From Bathymodiolus brooksi (taxonomy: Eukaryota; Mollusca; Bivalvia; Mytilida; Modiolidae), in contig OY804578.1 in NCBI GenBank assembly GCA_963680875.1, positions 99,477,689 to 99,541,688 of the forward strand: DNA of 64,000 bases. Reading direction: 5' to 3'. Shown here piece by piece: positions 35,330 to 46,393 of this stretch (the first letter of the stretch is position 1; each line of letters opens with the position of its first letter). The position numbers and the translations under genes were made by a program. The notes under the pieces are model-generated. The model searched no databases, had not been told where the DNA came from, and saw nothing but the letters and a program-made list of their open reading frames with translations.

Positions 35330-37872
35330 TTTGAAACATTCAAGCCTGATGTCTCCTCTATCAAACATTCATGCCTGCTGTCTACTCTATCAAACATTCA
35401 AGCCTGCTGTCTCCTCTATCAAACATTCAAGCCTGCTGTCTCCTCTATCAAACATTCAAGTCTGCTGTCTCCTCTATCAAGCATTCAAGCCAGCTGTCTC
35501 CTCTATCAAACATTCAAGCCTGCTGTCTTCTCTATCAAACATTCAAGCCTGCTGTCTCCTCTATCAAGCATTCAAGCCTACTGTCTCCTCCATCAAACAT
35601 TCAAGCCGGCTGTCTCCTCTATCAAACATTCAAGCCTGCTGTCTCCTCTATCAAACATTCAAGGCTGCTGTCTCCTCTATCAAACATTCAAGTCTGCTGT
35701 CTCCTCTATCAAGCATTCAAGTCTGCTGTCTCCACTATCAAACATTCAAGCTAGCTGTCACCTCTATCAAACATACAAGCCTGCTGTCTCCTCTATCAAA
35801 CATTCAAGTCTGCTGTCTCCTCTATCAAACATTCAAGCCTGCTGTCTCCTCTATCAAACATTCAAGTCAGCTGTCTCCTCTATCAAACATTCAAGCCTGC
35901 TGTCTCCTCTATCAAACATTCAAGGCTGTTGTCTCCTCTATCAAACATTCAAGTCTGCTGTCTCCTCTATCAAACATTCAAGCCTGCTGTCTCCTCTATC
36001 AAACATTCAAGGCTGTTGTCTCCTCTATCAAACATTCAAGTCTGCTGTCTCCTCTATCAAACATTCAAGCCTGCTGTCTCCTCTATCAAACATTCAAGCC
36101 TGCTGTCTCCTCTATCAAGCATTCAAGCCTGCTGTCTCCTCTATCAAACATTCAAGCCTGTTGTCTCCTCTATCAAACATTCAAGTCTGCTGTCTCCTCT
36201 ATCAAACATTCAAGCCTGCTGTCTCCTCTATCAAACATTCTAAGCTGCTGTCTCCTCTATCAAACATTCAAGCCTGCTGTCTCCTCTATCAAATATTCAA
36301 GCCTGCTGTCTCCTCTATCAAACATTCAAGGCTGTTGTCTCCTCTATCAAACATTCAAGTCTGCTGTCTCCTTTATCAAACATTCAAGCCAGCTGTCTCC
36401 TCTATCAAACATTCTCTATCAAACATTCAAGTCTGCTGTCTCCTCTATCAAACATTCAAGTCTGCTGTCTCCTCTATCAAACATTCAAGGCTGCTGTCTC
36501 CTCTATCAAACATTCAAGGCTGCTGTCTCCTCTATCAAACATTCAAGTCTGCTGTCTCCTCTATCAAACATTCAAGGCTGCTGTCTCCTCTATCAAACAT
36601 TCAAGGCTGCTGTCTCCTCTATCAAACATTCAAGGCTGCTGTCTCCTCTCAAACATTCAATGCTGCTGTCTCCTCTATCAAACATTCAAATCTGCTGTCT
36701 CCTCTATCAAACATTCAAGCCTGCTGTCTCCTCTATCAAACATTCAAGTCTGCTGTCTCCTCTATCAAACATTCAAGTCTGCTGTCTCCTCTATCAAACA
36801 TTCTAAGCTGCTGTCTCCTCTATCAAACATTCAAGTCTGCTGTCTCCTCTATCAAACATTCAAGGCTGTTGTCTCCTCTATCAAACATTCTAAGCTGCTG
36901 TCTCCTCTATCAAACATTCAAGCTTGCTGTCTCATCTATCAAACATGCAAGGCTGCTGTCTCCTCTATCAAACATTGAAGGCTTCTGTCTCCTCTATCAA
37001 ACATTCAAGGCTGCTGTCTCCTCTATCAAACATTCAAGGCTTCTGTCTCCTCTATCAAACATTCAAGGCTGCTGTCTCCTCTATCAAACATTCAAGGCTG
37101 CTGTCTCCTCTATCAAACATTCAAGGCTGCTGTCTCCTCTATCAAACATTCAAGCTTGCTGTCTCATCTATCAAACATGCAAGGCTGCTGTCTCCTCTAT
37201 CAAACATGCAAGGCTGCTGTCTCCTCTATCAAACATTCAAGGCTGCTGTCTCCTCTATCAAACATTGAAGGCTTCTGTCTCCTCTATCAAACATTCAAGG
37301 CTGCTGTCTCCTCTATCAAACATTCTAAGCTGCTGTCTCCTCTATCAAACATTCAAGTCTGCTGTCTCCTCTATCAAACATGCAAGGCTGCTGTCTCCTC
37401 TATCAAACATTGAAGGCTTCTGTCTCCTCTATCAAACAGTCAAGGCTGCTGTCTCCTCTATCAAACATTCAAGGCTGCTGTCTCCTCTATCAAACATTCA
37501 AGGCTGCTGTCTCCTCTATCAAACATTCAAGGCTGCTGTCTCCTCTATCAAACATTCAAGGCTGCTGTCTCCTCTATCAAATATTCTAAGCTGCTGTCTC
37601 CTCTATCAAACATTCAAGCCAGCTGTCTCCTCTATCAAACATTCAAGTCTGCTGTCTCCTCTATCAAACATTCAAGCCTGCTGTCTCCTCTATTAAACAT
37701 TCAAGTCTGCTGTCTCCTCTATCAAACATTCAAGCCTGCTGTCTCCTCTATCAAACATTCAAGGCTGCTGTCTCCTCTATCAAACATTCAAGGCTGTTGT
37801 CTCCTCTATCAAGCATTCAAGGCTGCTCTCTCCTCTATCAAACATTCAAGCCTGCTGTCTCCTCTATCAAAT
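35330..37872 (+). repeat. 29-bp minisatellite, ~88 units, in Dok intron 3
   Basis: The unit is 29 bp, CAAACATTCAAGCCTGCTGT plus CTCCTCTAT, with C/G/T variants after CAAG and a few deletions (36416, 36650). As 29 is not divisible by three and the unit has no stop in any + frame, long open frames (up to 792 codons) arise and show the same 29-residue Ser/Leu/Cys-rich peptide in every frame. I read this as a by-product of the repeat, not a gene. Confidence 0.95.
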
Positions 37873-37939
37873 ACTAATTTTTGAGACCTGTAAATGGTTT
37901 TAAGCTTTTTTAGTTGTTATGGGCAACCTCTGACATATT

Positions 37940-38030
37940 CTTCAAGGGACCACCTTGGTCGTGATCATAAGTTAGTTGGATCTACAACATCCTATCAGTA
38001 CCAATCGCCACTAACGTTGTGAGTTCAAAT
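37940..38030 (+). repeat. SINE family A, 5' half, copy 4
   Basis: GGGACCACCTTGGTCGTGAT, then GTTAGTTGGATCTACAACAT and CGTTGTGAGTTCAAAT. Only the tRNA-like head is present. Confidence 0.7.
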
Positions 38031-38118
38031 AATAACACAAGAAAGAGAATCTGCATATACATATTTTTATATTTAACATACATTTCAAATGCAAATGCAT
38101 GCTGTACAGTTTATGTCA

Positions 38119-38121
<3 letters not shown>

Positions 38122-38150
<29 letters not shown>
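38122..38150 (+). repeat. poly-C tract (~28 C)
   Basis: Uninterrupted C run in Dok intron 3. A similar run of about 18 C is at 41793-41811, and G runs occur at 1550-1564 and 57489-57508. Lengths in the assembly are unreliable. Confidence 0.8.
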
Positions 38151-38400
38151 GAATTCTCCATGCTTTTCCTTTTTAAAATAAACAATTCACTATATGTAAG
38201 TTTTCAATATTTTATAAACATGCAAGTCCTAACAATCAGCCATATTATTACATAATAACCTTCACCCAATACACTAAAATACGGAACTACTATTTTGATT
38301 GACATGAAGGGGAAATAACTCACATTGTTTACATGATCGTCTGCTAAAAGTACATAAACAAACACGAAACTAAAAACAGCTGATAAAAGTGAGAAATAAA

Positions 38401-38492
38401 ATCAAACACTGGCAAAAAGTGCAAGACAGGGAAATCTCGGACCCCCTCGGGTGTCAGAGATCTCCCTGTCTTCCACTTTTGTCAGTGTTAGA
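38401..38492. mobile_element. 92-bp hairpin MITE
   Basis: ATCAAACACTGGCAAAAAGT ... pairs with ACTTTTGTCAGTGTTAGAT, arms of about 44 bp with few mismatches, including GACAGGGAAATCTC / GAGATCTCCCTGTC. No gene inside. Confidence 0.65.
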
Positions 38493-38570
38493 TTCTATAT
38501 GTCTTCCAAGCTCTGATACCTTGTTGAATGTGTGATGAATGCAATATTGTGTGACTGTATAATACATGTA

Positions 38571-38642
38571 TGTTCATGTATTTGTAGGAATATTTCAAAT
38601 CTTTCTTTTACCCTGTGCCACACTAAATTTCCACGGTGAATG
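38571..38642 (+). pseudogene. partial duplicate of Dok exon 4 with its acceptor
   Basis: Lies 95 bp upstream of the true exon start and repeats its acceptor (GTATTTGTAG) and first ~52 bases. Shared text includes TTACCCTGTGCCACACT and ACGGTGAATG. Reading on from this acceptor in the right phase gives IFQIFLLPCATLNFHGEC, then a TGA. It is a decayed exon copy that could act as a decoy acceptor. Confidence 0.7.
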
Positions 38643-38682
38643 CCACACTAAGTGACTTTATTCAATGTTCTTGTATTTGTAG

Positions 38683-38878
38683 GAATGTTCAGAGCCTTTC
38701 TATTACCCTGTGCCACACTGAATTTTGACGGTGAATGTGTGGTTTGTGTAACTGCTGAATATGTACATATTTATGACAATGAAAAAAAGGAAAATTTGAT
38801 AACAGAGTGCCATATAACAAACATTAGGAGGTATGGTGCTGATATTAAAAAGAAACAGTTGTTAATAGAAGTTGGAAG
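38683..38878 (+). CDS. Dok4/5/6-like docking protein, exon 4 (first part of PTB domain)
   Basis: Acceptor GTATTTGTAG, donor GTTAGT; phase 1 in, phase 2 out. It encodes FRAFLLPCATLNFDGECVV, matching the start of the Dok4/5/6 PTB domain (FNVFLLPCPNLDVYGEC). It continues with YVHIYDNEKK and NIRRYGADI, then ends LLIEVG. The RRYG arginine pair that contacts phosphotyrosine is kept. The second contact arginine, expected straight after EVG/EAG, is split by the splice site and becomes serine in exon 5. Confidence 0.9.
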
Positions 38879-38946
38879 GTTAGTAGGATAAGGCAAGCTT
38901 TAAATATACATTGTATATTTATTTAATACAATTACATCGGTTTTGA

Positions 38947-39172
38947 AGGGGCCGTTGTGGTCATGATCGTTTTGTAGTTGGATTTACAACTATCTATGCA
39001 ATCGATTGCGAGGCGTACTTAATACAACATTATGTGACAGAGTTTGTCAGTGACTTGTGGCAGGTTTGTGGTTTTCTCCTGATACTCTGGTTTCCCCCAT
39101 CAATAAAACTGACTGCCATGATATAACTTAAATAATGTTAAAAGTGGCTTTAAATACCAAAACCTTTACCTC
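38947..39172 (+). repeat. SINE family A, copy 5
   Basis: GGGGCCGTTGTGGTCATGAT to TGGCTTTAAATACC. Head and central block (GTGGTTTTCTCCTGATACTC) are present, while the B-box stretch is deleted. Confidence 0.8.
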
Positions 39173-39787
39173 CACATTGTTTGTTGACAATTTCTACACT
39201 CTATAAATGTAGTTCCCATTAACAGAGATTTGTAATATCTTGACTCAATGATAAAACTCATTTTCAAAATACGGTTCAGGTTTAAATTTTAGTATTCTGA
39301 TTTCTTGTGGGTTTTTTTTTATACAAATGTCAGTTTATAGGAATAAACTAAAAAGAACTTTTTTTATCACCACTGAATTTTGTTGTAAAATCGTTCCGCT
39401 GTAGATATGAAAGTACACTACATGCATATAAGTGTATGAACAAATGTTTGTTTACTTTCCAGGGTACAAAATTTGTATTAAATTTGCTAGTTAAAGGTGA
39501 GGCAATGTTGTTCACTAACCCAGTGTTATTGTATTTTCCCTCTGTGTATTTATTCCTTGTTGATATGGTTGACTAGTTGCTTTAACTCAGTTGGTGACCA
39601 GTTTCAGTGGTGGAGGAGTCGTCAAGTATTAATGGAACACCTCGTAAACTTTCTTTTTTTCTCTCTCTAGTCCGGATTTTACAAATTTTACAAAACGCCC
39701 TCCTCCATCACAAGCTGACTACATCAAACATTTACATGTTTAACTTTTATACATTAAATTAGCCATTATATTCAATTTTTTGTTTAA
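39173..39787. other. Dok intron 4, no recognisable feature
   Basis: AT-rich; no exon with both splice sites and an open frame recognised. Confidence 0.4.
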
Positions 39788-39871
39788 GAAATAATTCATG
39801 GAAGCTGCTACTAATATCCTGTCAACCTATGATAAAACTCCCAACAAATTATTGCTGTCATGAATTATTTC
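39788..39871. mobile_element. palindromic MITE, copy 2 (short form)
   Basis: GAAATAATTCATGGAAGC ... CATGAATTATTTC, the same ends as 452-608 but with most of the interior missing. The right flank (39872-39936) is also homologous to the flank of copy 1, so the repeated unit is larger than the palindrome. Confidence 0.65.
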
Positions 39872-39944
39872 GAATTCTAAAATGTCAAACAGTACAAATA
39901 CGGTAGTACAAGAAAGATGGTAATTTATGTTTATGGATCCTGGC

Positions 39945-40052
39945 TAGGTCGATGGTTTTCTCCGGGTACTCGGGTTTCCTCCACCAAAAAAACCGACGGC
40001 CACGATATAACTGAAATTAATGAAAGTGGCGTTAAACACCATAAACCCACCA
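39945..40052 (+). repeat. SINE family A, 3' half, copy 6
   Basis: GGTTTTCTCCGGGTACTCGG, then CGACGGCCACGATATAACTG and AAAGTGGCGTTAAACACC. This is the central and tail part only and is close to the likely family consensus. Confidence 0.75.
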
Positions 40053-40360
40053 ACCACAATTTATATGACTTAGTTGTCTGTACCAGCATCTAACGTGTCA
40101 AACTCAGCAAAGTTTTCACTCATAAATTAAATCTATTTGCATATATAAAAAGAACAATAAATCAAGAGACAGGAAATGATAATTTTGTATAAGATTTTAC
40201 AGAAATATTTACAATACAGAATACAGTATTCATGGCATTAAAATGCATCCACTAATCTTCATCTTTGCAGTTCAGATGGTATTAAGTTTCTGACTTTTTC
40301 CAATTTAAAGCATTTAGCAAGAAGTGAATTGCTAAAAAAATATCTTAAATAAAGTAGTAT

Positions 40361-42417
40361 CCAGGGTTGTTCAAAACAATGGATAAAGTTATCCACTGGA
40401 CAAATGTGATTTATCTTGGACAACTTCTGTCCAGTGGATAAATGTGGTTGTTCAAAAGTTATCCACTGGACAAAAATGATTTATCCTGGACAACTCTGTC
40501 CAGTCTAATTTGGTACAGATAAAGTTTTGTCCAGTGGATAAATATGATCGCCAATTGAAATTACATTAGATTTTTTGTTTGTTGTCATGAAATTTTCCTC
40601 TATTCAATTTCAAAAATAGCATTTCCCCATTTTGGAAATAGATTACACATAACAGGAGATAAGATAAATAGACAGATTTTAAATACAAATGTAAATAAAT
40701 AAATGTTATACAAAAAATTGAGGAGAAAAAAAAGATGCATTCCATCAGAACTGATTTCAGATTTAATTTGTTGTGCAGTGCAAGTAAATTAAAGAGAGGT
40801 GTAATTGAAAAAAAAATTGCTTTTGGTTTTCCGTATTCGTGAATTTTCCTTCCCCCAATATTTTTGTTGGTTTTTTTTTTTGCCGTGAATCATGATGGGG
40901 ACATTGTCCGTGAATCTTTTTCAGTCATATTTATTTTACATTCTTTATGATATATGCCTCTCGTCTACATTTTTATGAACCTTTTTTCCAATGTGATCTT
41001 CTGTGTTTGTTCTTTGTTGTTTTTATTCTCTCAACCCGATGTCAATATTACATGAATTACTGGACACATCCACCGTTCAATTGTTGACAAAATAGACCCG
41101 ACTAGTGAGTATGTAGAAATGGTAAAAAAAATACCTTATCAATTACATTGGGTTACATATTTTTGTGAAATGTGATCAGAAGAATTTATTTACCGTGCCT
41201 TCAATTGATCAGTAAAAATACTTTTGATGAACCGTAACGAGGACCCCCCCCCTCTTTTTTTAACCTCAAAAGTGGAAGGATGGCTAATAATGTCATTTTT
41301 TCTGGAAAATTGTTTACTAGATCTGTTTGTTGTTTTGGATTTAGACTTGGGATCGATTTTAATTGATAATTCTTTTTTTCAGTCTCTCAAAAGTTGGAAA
41401 TAAATATTATTTATTTTATTTGTTTTTGACAACAGTATGAAAAAGGTCATTCAGTGTACGTGTGTAGATTTCTATTAAAATATCCTATCCGAAGACATGT
41501 ACGTTAAATGTCCCAAGATCCAATCAACATATTTTGTAAACCGTGATATTTACATGTATATACATTGTAGGCAGTAGCGCGTAGTCCCAAAAATGTCACT
41601 TATTTCAGGCCAGCCCACTTCAATAGATTCCATATCTTCCAGAATACAATTAGGATTTTATTGTTGTAAGATTCTATTACACTACATCTTTAAGTACAAT
41701 AATTGAACTGGATCATAATAAAATATTTCTAAAGTTTTGTAAAATTGTGTTTTTCGTAAAATAAAGATATCTTCATATTTTTATCTACATACCCCCCCCC
41801 CCCCCCCCCCCAAATTATACTACAAGACATGAATGACAAAATGACACACCCTTTAATTACTCTTGCCCTTGCCTCAATACCGATAAATCTTTTAGGCAAG
41901 AAATGAAGTAACTAGCTTTAATTTATTTAAGCAAATAGTAACTTTGGATTATTATTTCATGATCTGAAAAAAATGGTTTCGCTTAAAAAAACTTGTCTAA
42001 TATACTGTGTAAGTAAAAACTAATTAGAAAACAAATGTGTGATTAATCACAATTTGTCTAACAAAAATTTGATTACCACATGATCTGGAAAAAATTTCTA
42101 TGGAGACATAAATTCCCAGCTCCAACACAAAGATAACAAAATGATTGGTCATAAATCATTTGCAGATTGGAACAAATAACTTGAACTGCCTGAAAAATAA
42201 CTTGAGATGTCGCTGAACTTAGCAGACCCTTTTTTATTTTTTTATTTTTTTAAACAGGAAGTGCAAAGAATTATGGGAGTTGTTCACTGGACAAAATTTT
42301 ATCCAGTGGATATCTAGCCAACCATTGTCTTTGCTTTTGAACAACCAATTTTATCCACTGGATAAGTAGTTGTCCAGTGGACAACTTTATCCAGTATTTT
42401 GAACAACCGGGCCCAGG
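40361..42417. mobile_element. ~2.06-kb element with long subterminal inverted repeats
   Basis: The left end (GGTTGTTCAAAACAATGGAT, then AAGTTATCCACTGGACAA) is the inverse of the right end (AGTGGACAACTTTATCCAGT, ATTTTGAACAACCGGGCC). The GTCCAGTGGATAA motif recurs in both orientations within ~180 bp of each end. The interior (40570-42270) is AT-rich without a transposase, so the element is non-autonomous. The target duplication could not be fixed, so the superfamily is open. Confidence 0.7.
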
Positions 42418-43003
42418 TGTTGCCAGGTTTCTTGGAAACTACGTCACCGGATGACTACAACTTACAAAAGTCATTTTCCCCCAGGAGAAAAAAAATATGA
42501 ATGTATTAAAAACCAAAGCAAACATGTTTGTATGCACCACAGACATGCATAAATTCATGAAATCAATATAAATGATGTCCATAATTTATTCGACAATACA
42601 CATGTGCGAAGTAAAATATATCAGGAATTTTATCATGGCATTCATTGCTCATATAGCCAATGAAGGATTTCATATTAGAATTTAATATAATTTATTTATA
42701 ATTATATTACAGTCATACATGTACATGTATATATAGCACCTGAATCCTTATATCGACTTGCACACATATACACAATCACTTACATACATAGGTACCCTGT
42801 TGGCAGTTCGTCAGCCAAAAATGTTTTCTTATTTGTAAATCACTTATTATCAGGTTAGATCTTCATGGATAACAAGCTACTTTAATTGACAGATAAGAAA
42901 TCATATAAACCATAATGGCATGAGGTATTGTCTGAATATACAAATATCTTAAATTGGAAATATATTCTGTTTTCAACTACAGTAGTTTACATTTAATTTT
43001 AGG
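42418..43003. other. Dok intron 4, no recognisable feature
   Basis: AT-rich; short ACATGTA runs near 42720; no gene. Confidence 0.4.
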
Positions 43004-43252
43004 GGCCATCGTGGTTGTATTCATATGGTAGTTGGATTTACAGCTACCTATGCAATCAGTATCTATCACCACTAAAGTTGAGTTCGAAACCCGCACATGG
43101 CGAGGTGTACTAGATACAACATGTAATAAAGTTTGTCAGTGACTTGTGGCAGGTCAGTGGTTTTCTCCAGGTACTCCGGTTTCCTACACCAATAAAACTA
43201 ACTGCCACGATATAACTGAAATATTATTGAAAGTGGTGTTAGACATCATAAC
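43004..43252 (+). repeat. SINE family A, copy 7
   Basis: Full-length copy: GGGCCATCGTGGTTGTATTC, a B box GTTGAGTTCGAAACCCGCAC, GGCGAGGTGTACTAGATACA, GGTGGTGTTAGACATC. Among the better-preserved copies. Confidence 0.85.
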
Positions 43253-43539
43253 CCTTTCATATCAAAAATGACCACCAAGACTTAGGTACATTGTAAAATA
43301 TCACATGATTATGAGAAGTTCCTGAAAAGTGACTAAAAACTGTTTAATGAACGTCTATGTATAATATATATATATACCACCACCAATAGTGACATTTTAC
43401 CTGTGATTACAGGGTGCTCCGAAGTCAACGGAGGAATTTACTAACAACAACAATATGACCACTAAAACTACACTCGCCTCCAGTGCGGTAAACATGGGTT
43501 CAAGTCCTGGTTCGGTCAAACCAAAGACAGTTAGACTAT

Positions 43540-43615
43540 AAAATTGGTATTTGCTGCTTTTCTGCTAAGCTCACAGTAAGAGCAAAGACTGGTTGGCTCG
43601 GAATTAGGTTATAAA
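43540..43615 (-). repeat. dispersed repeat family B, fragment
   Basis: GGTATTTGCTGCTTTTCTGC and GAGCAAAGACTGGTTGGCTC are the complement of family B landmarks. The rest (43616-44012) shows nothing recognisable. Confidence 0.5.
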
Positions 43616-44012
43616 TTAACAACTTTTTTACCAGTGAATTGTTGTTTAAGTTAGCTAATACTATAAAAATCCAACTAAGTGTGTTGGTGTAGTACAATGC
43701 GGACCTTCTCATCGAAGGTAACTTGTTTAAGCCGTGATATAGGTAGCTGAAAAATTGCTCATCTGGCTTTAAACAGGAATCACTAATTTTACTAGACAGT
43801 TGCAGTCCTCGAAATGAAAATTTCAATTTACTGGTCCGAATCAAATTCTTGAATTTGTTTTTATATAAGTTCAAAACAAAACTGAAAAATGAATTGGTCC
43901 GAATAAAATTTTACTGGTCTTGGGCCGGAGGACAGGAGAACAGGAATATCTGGTGCGTTATCTTCTGACATATTTGATTAATTTATAACTTGTATTATTT
44001 ATTTTTTTACAG

Positions 44013-44179
44013 CATGAACCCCACAGGAGAAGGATTATATTTGTTTAGAACTGTATATGTTAATGAGATACATAATTGGTTGGAGTATAGTGCAGATAAT
44101 ATAAAGAAAAATTCCACCAAACTACAATCAGCTGACAGAGTTGGTCGAACATCAGGTGACAGAGTTGGTCGAACATCAG
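44013..44179 (+). CDS. Dok4/5/6-like docking protein, exon 5 (end of PTB domain)
   Basis: Acceptor TTTTTTTACAG, phase 2 in, phase 1 out at GTAAAAG. It encodes SMNPTGEGLYLFRT, then EIHNWLEYSAD, corresponding to the GEGLYTFQT strand and final helix of the Dok PTB domain. The exon ends with a perfect 24-bp tandem duplication encoding DRVGRTSG twice. Each copy ends in CAG-GT, so an alternative donor at 44155 would drop exactly eight residues in frame. Downstream coding exons are uncertain; see 62436-62616. Confidence 0.85.
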
Positions 44180-44311
44180 GTAAAAGATACATGTATTATT
44201 TGTATAAAGTAATAACTATACAGCACTCTTTTTAATCAACCCGATTTAAATAATGATAGATAATATAATTAAATATGAATTCGACTCATCTGAAAATTAT
44301 ATTTTTTTAGA

Positions 44312-45301
44312 TACCTTGCCAAAGGCAATGTGAGCTTTTGCCATCACTTTGTGTCCGTCGTATGTCGTCCGTTAACTTTCCACATTTTAATCTTCTCCTC
44401 TGAAACCCCTCAGCCAAATGAAGTGAAACTTGGTAGGAAGCATCTATGGAAGGTCCTCTTTAAAGAATGCTCATTTTGTCCCAATCCATTAACAAACATG
44501 GCCACCATAGGCAATTGTTGTTTCTGATTGGCCGATTTAAACAAATTTTCTCCTCTGAAACCGCTTGGTCAAATGAACCGAAACTTGGTACGAAGCATCT
44601 ATGGCAGGTCTTCTATAAAGATTGCTCATTTCGTCCCGTTCCATTAGCAAACATGGCCACCACAGGCAATTCTTGTTTCTGATTGGTTAATTTCTAAAAA
44701 ATCTTCTCCTCGCAAACTGCTTGGCCAAATGAATCGAAACTTGGTAGGAAGCATCCTTGGAAGGTCCCCTATAAAGATTGCTCATTTATTTCCGATCCGT
44801 TAACAAACATGGCCACCACAGGCAATTCTTGTTTCTGATTGGTTGATTTCTAAAAAATCGTCTCCTCTGAAACCGCTTGGCCAAATGAATCGAAACTTGG
44901 TAGGAAGCGTCCTTGGAAGGTCCTCTATAAAGATTGCTAATTTAGTTCCGATCTGTTAACAAATATGGCCGCCACAGGCAATTCTTGCTTCTGATTGGTT
45001 GATTTCTAAAAAAAATTTCTTCTCTGAAACCGCTTTGCCAAATGAATCAAAACTTGGTAGGAAGCATCCTTGGAAGGTCATCTATAAACATTGCGCATTT
45101 AGTTCCCATCCGTTAATAAACATGGCCACCACAGGCCATTCTTGTTTCTGATTGGTCGATTTCTAAAAATCTTCTTCTCTGTAACTGCTTAGCCAAATGA
45201 ACCGACACTTGGTGGGAAGCACCTATGGAAGGTTCTGTATTAAGTTTCCTCAAAGCAGAATGAAAGGTGAGCGACACAGGCTCAGCCCACTGAGCCTCTA
45301 G
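44312..45301 (+). mobile_element. Helitron-like (pearl/HINE-type) element, ordinary size
   Basis: The 5' end ACCTTGCC AAA GGCAATGTG is a short hairpin, followed by a GCCATCACTTTGTGTCCGTC leader shared with 9060-9090. There are five to six ~165-190-bp units with GAAACTTGGTAGGAAGCAT and AACATGGCCACCACAGGC. The 3' hairpin is AGGCTCA (45278-45284) / TGAGCCT (45291-45297) followed by CTAG. It shows what the giant array at 9029 looked like before amplification. It lies in the presumed next Dok intron. Confidence 0.75.
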
Positions 45302-45482
45302 TTTTATTTAAAACGATATTTTCCTCATTTGAAAATAATATGTTATTTTATACAATATTCTCCTCATTATGTATTTTATATGATATTCTCCACATCTGAA
45401 AAAAATATTATTTAATATGATATTCCCCTCTTCCGACAGAACTACCTCTAACATTTTCATGCTGTACAGCTGAACTTAAGTA

Positions 45483-45663
45483 CGGTCTAACCTGTCTATG
45501 TGACCACCTCTATTAAGCAGCCACCTGTATTAAAGGGTCACCTTTATCTTGTCCTGTTATAGAAAATTTCATATTGAGTTGAACCTCTTTAAGAGGTCAC
45601 CTTTCTTTATATAAGGTCACTTTTTCTTGTCCCAAAGGTGACGTCTTAATACAGGTTTGACTG
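45483..45663. mobile_element. 181-bp MITE with TA duplication (pogo/Tigger-like ends)
   Basis: Left CGGTCTAACCTGTCTATGTG and right, inverted, CAGTCAAACCTGTATTAAG; TA on both sides. Internal sequence repeats the ACCTCTnTTAAGnGGTCACC theme. No gene. Confidence 0.7.
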
Positions 45664-45699
45664 TATTTCCATTTGATTGTCTCTGGGTTTCTGGAATAA

Positions 45700-46390
45700 C
45701 CTTCATCAGGTACGCTCAAAGTTAAAAGATTGGAAATCAAAAATTTTAAAAGTCTTTGGGAGCAAGACACCCAAAGGGCCTAAATAGGGTATCCTAAATC
45801 AACTAAAAATGTCTGGGGTCAGGATGAGTTCAAATCTCACTCAACCATTCAGCGAAGAGCCTAAGAAATATTTAGATATTGAACAGTTTATGAAGGAGAG
45901 TTTCCAAATGTTAATGAAGATTACCTGAGGGGAAATGACCTTACGGTTATAAAACTTTTGACCATGAGTTTGTACTCGTACTCTGGAAAAAACAGCCAAT
46001 TAAAACACAGAATCAAATAAATACTTTGTTTTGATTGGACAGTTTGGGAGTAGAAGTACACTTATAGTATTTTACAGGTATTTTTAAAGTACTAGACTTC
46101 TCTACAATGGACTGCATACATTACACAATCTTTTATGGTATTTTTCAGGTCCTGTGTATGAGAATCAGAAGTACTAGATTTTGTGATATAATTGTTCTCT
46201 ACAATGGACTGCATACGTTACACAGTCTTTTATGGTATTTTGCAGAGAATAAAAAGTTCTAGCATTGTGATAGAAGATATGTCCAAGACACATTCCAAGA
46301 TTGACTTCTGTGAAGTGTTTTAGTCTTAAATGTTTGGATAGGCATTTAAAGATTAACATGACTGAATTTTAATATTATAATATTATACAT
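45700..46390. other. no gene; small local duplications
   Basis: A phrase at 45697-45725 (GGAATAACCTTCATCAGGTA) recurs at 60935. A ~108-bp tandem duplication covers about 46093-46248 (CTCTACAATGGACTGCATAC twice). Nothing coding recognised. Confidence 0.5.
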
Positions 46391-46393
46391 ATA

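Noticed and set aside
35318..37696. 792-codon ORF as a gene
   Set aside because: All + frames are open with the same repeat peptide because a 29-bp unit lacks stops; it lies in a Dok intron.
27764..37872. CRISPR-like arrays (25-, 22- and 29-bp repeats)
   Set aside because: Units are head-to-tail with no unique spacers, in eukaryotic intronic sequence; they are minisatellites.
43536..43874. 112-codon - strand ORF
   Set aside because: Overlaps a family B repeat fragment; no recognisable domain.
45439..45510. Sixth Dok exon after TTCCGACAG (ELPLTFSCCTAELK ...)
   Set aside because: Phase fits, but after 14 codons it runs into the TA-flanked MITE at 45483 and a stop, with no family similarity.
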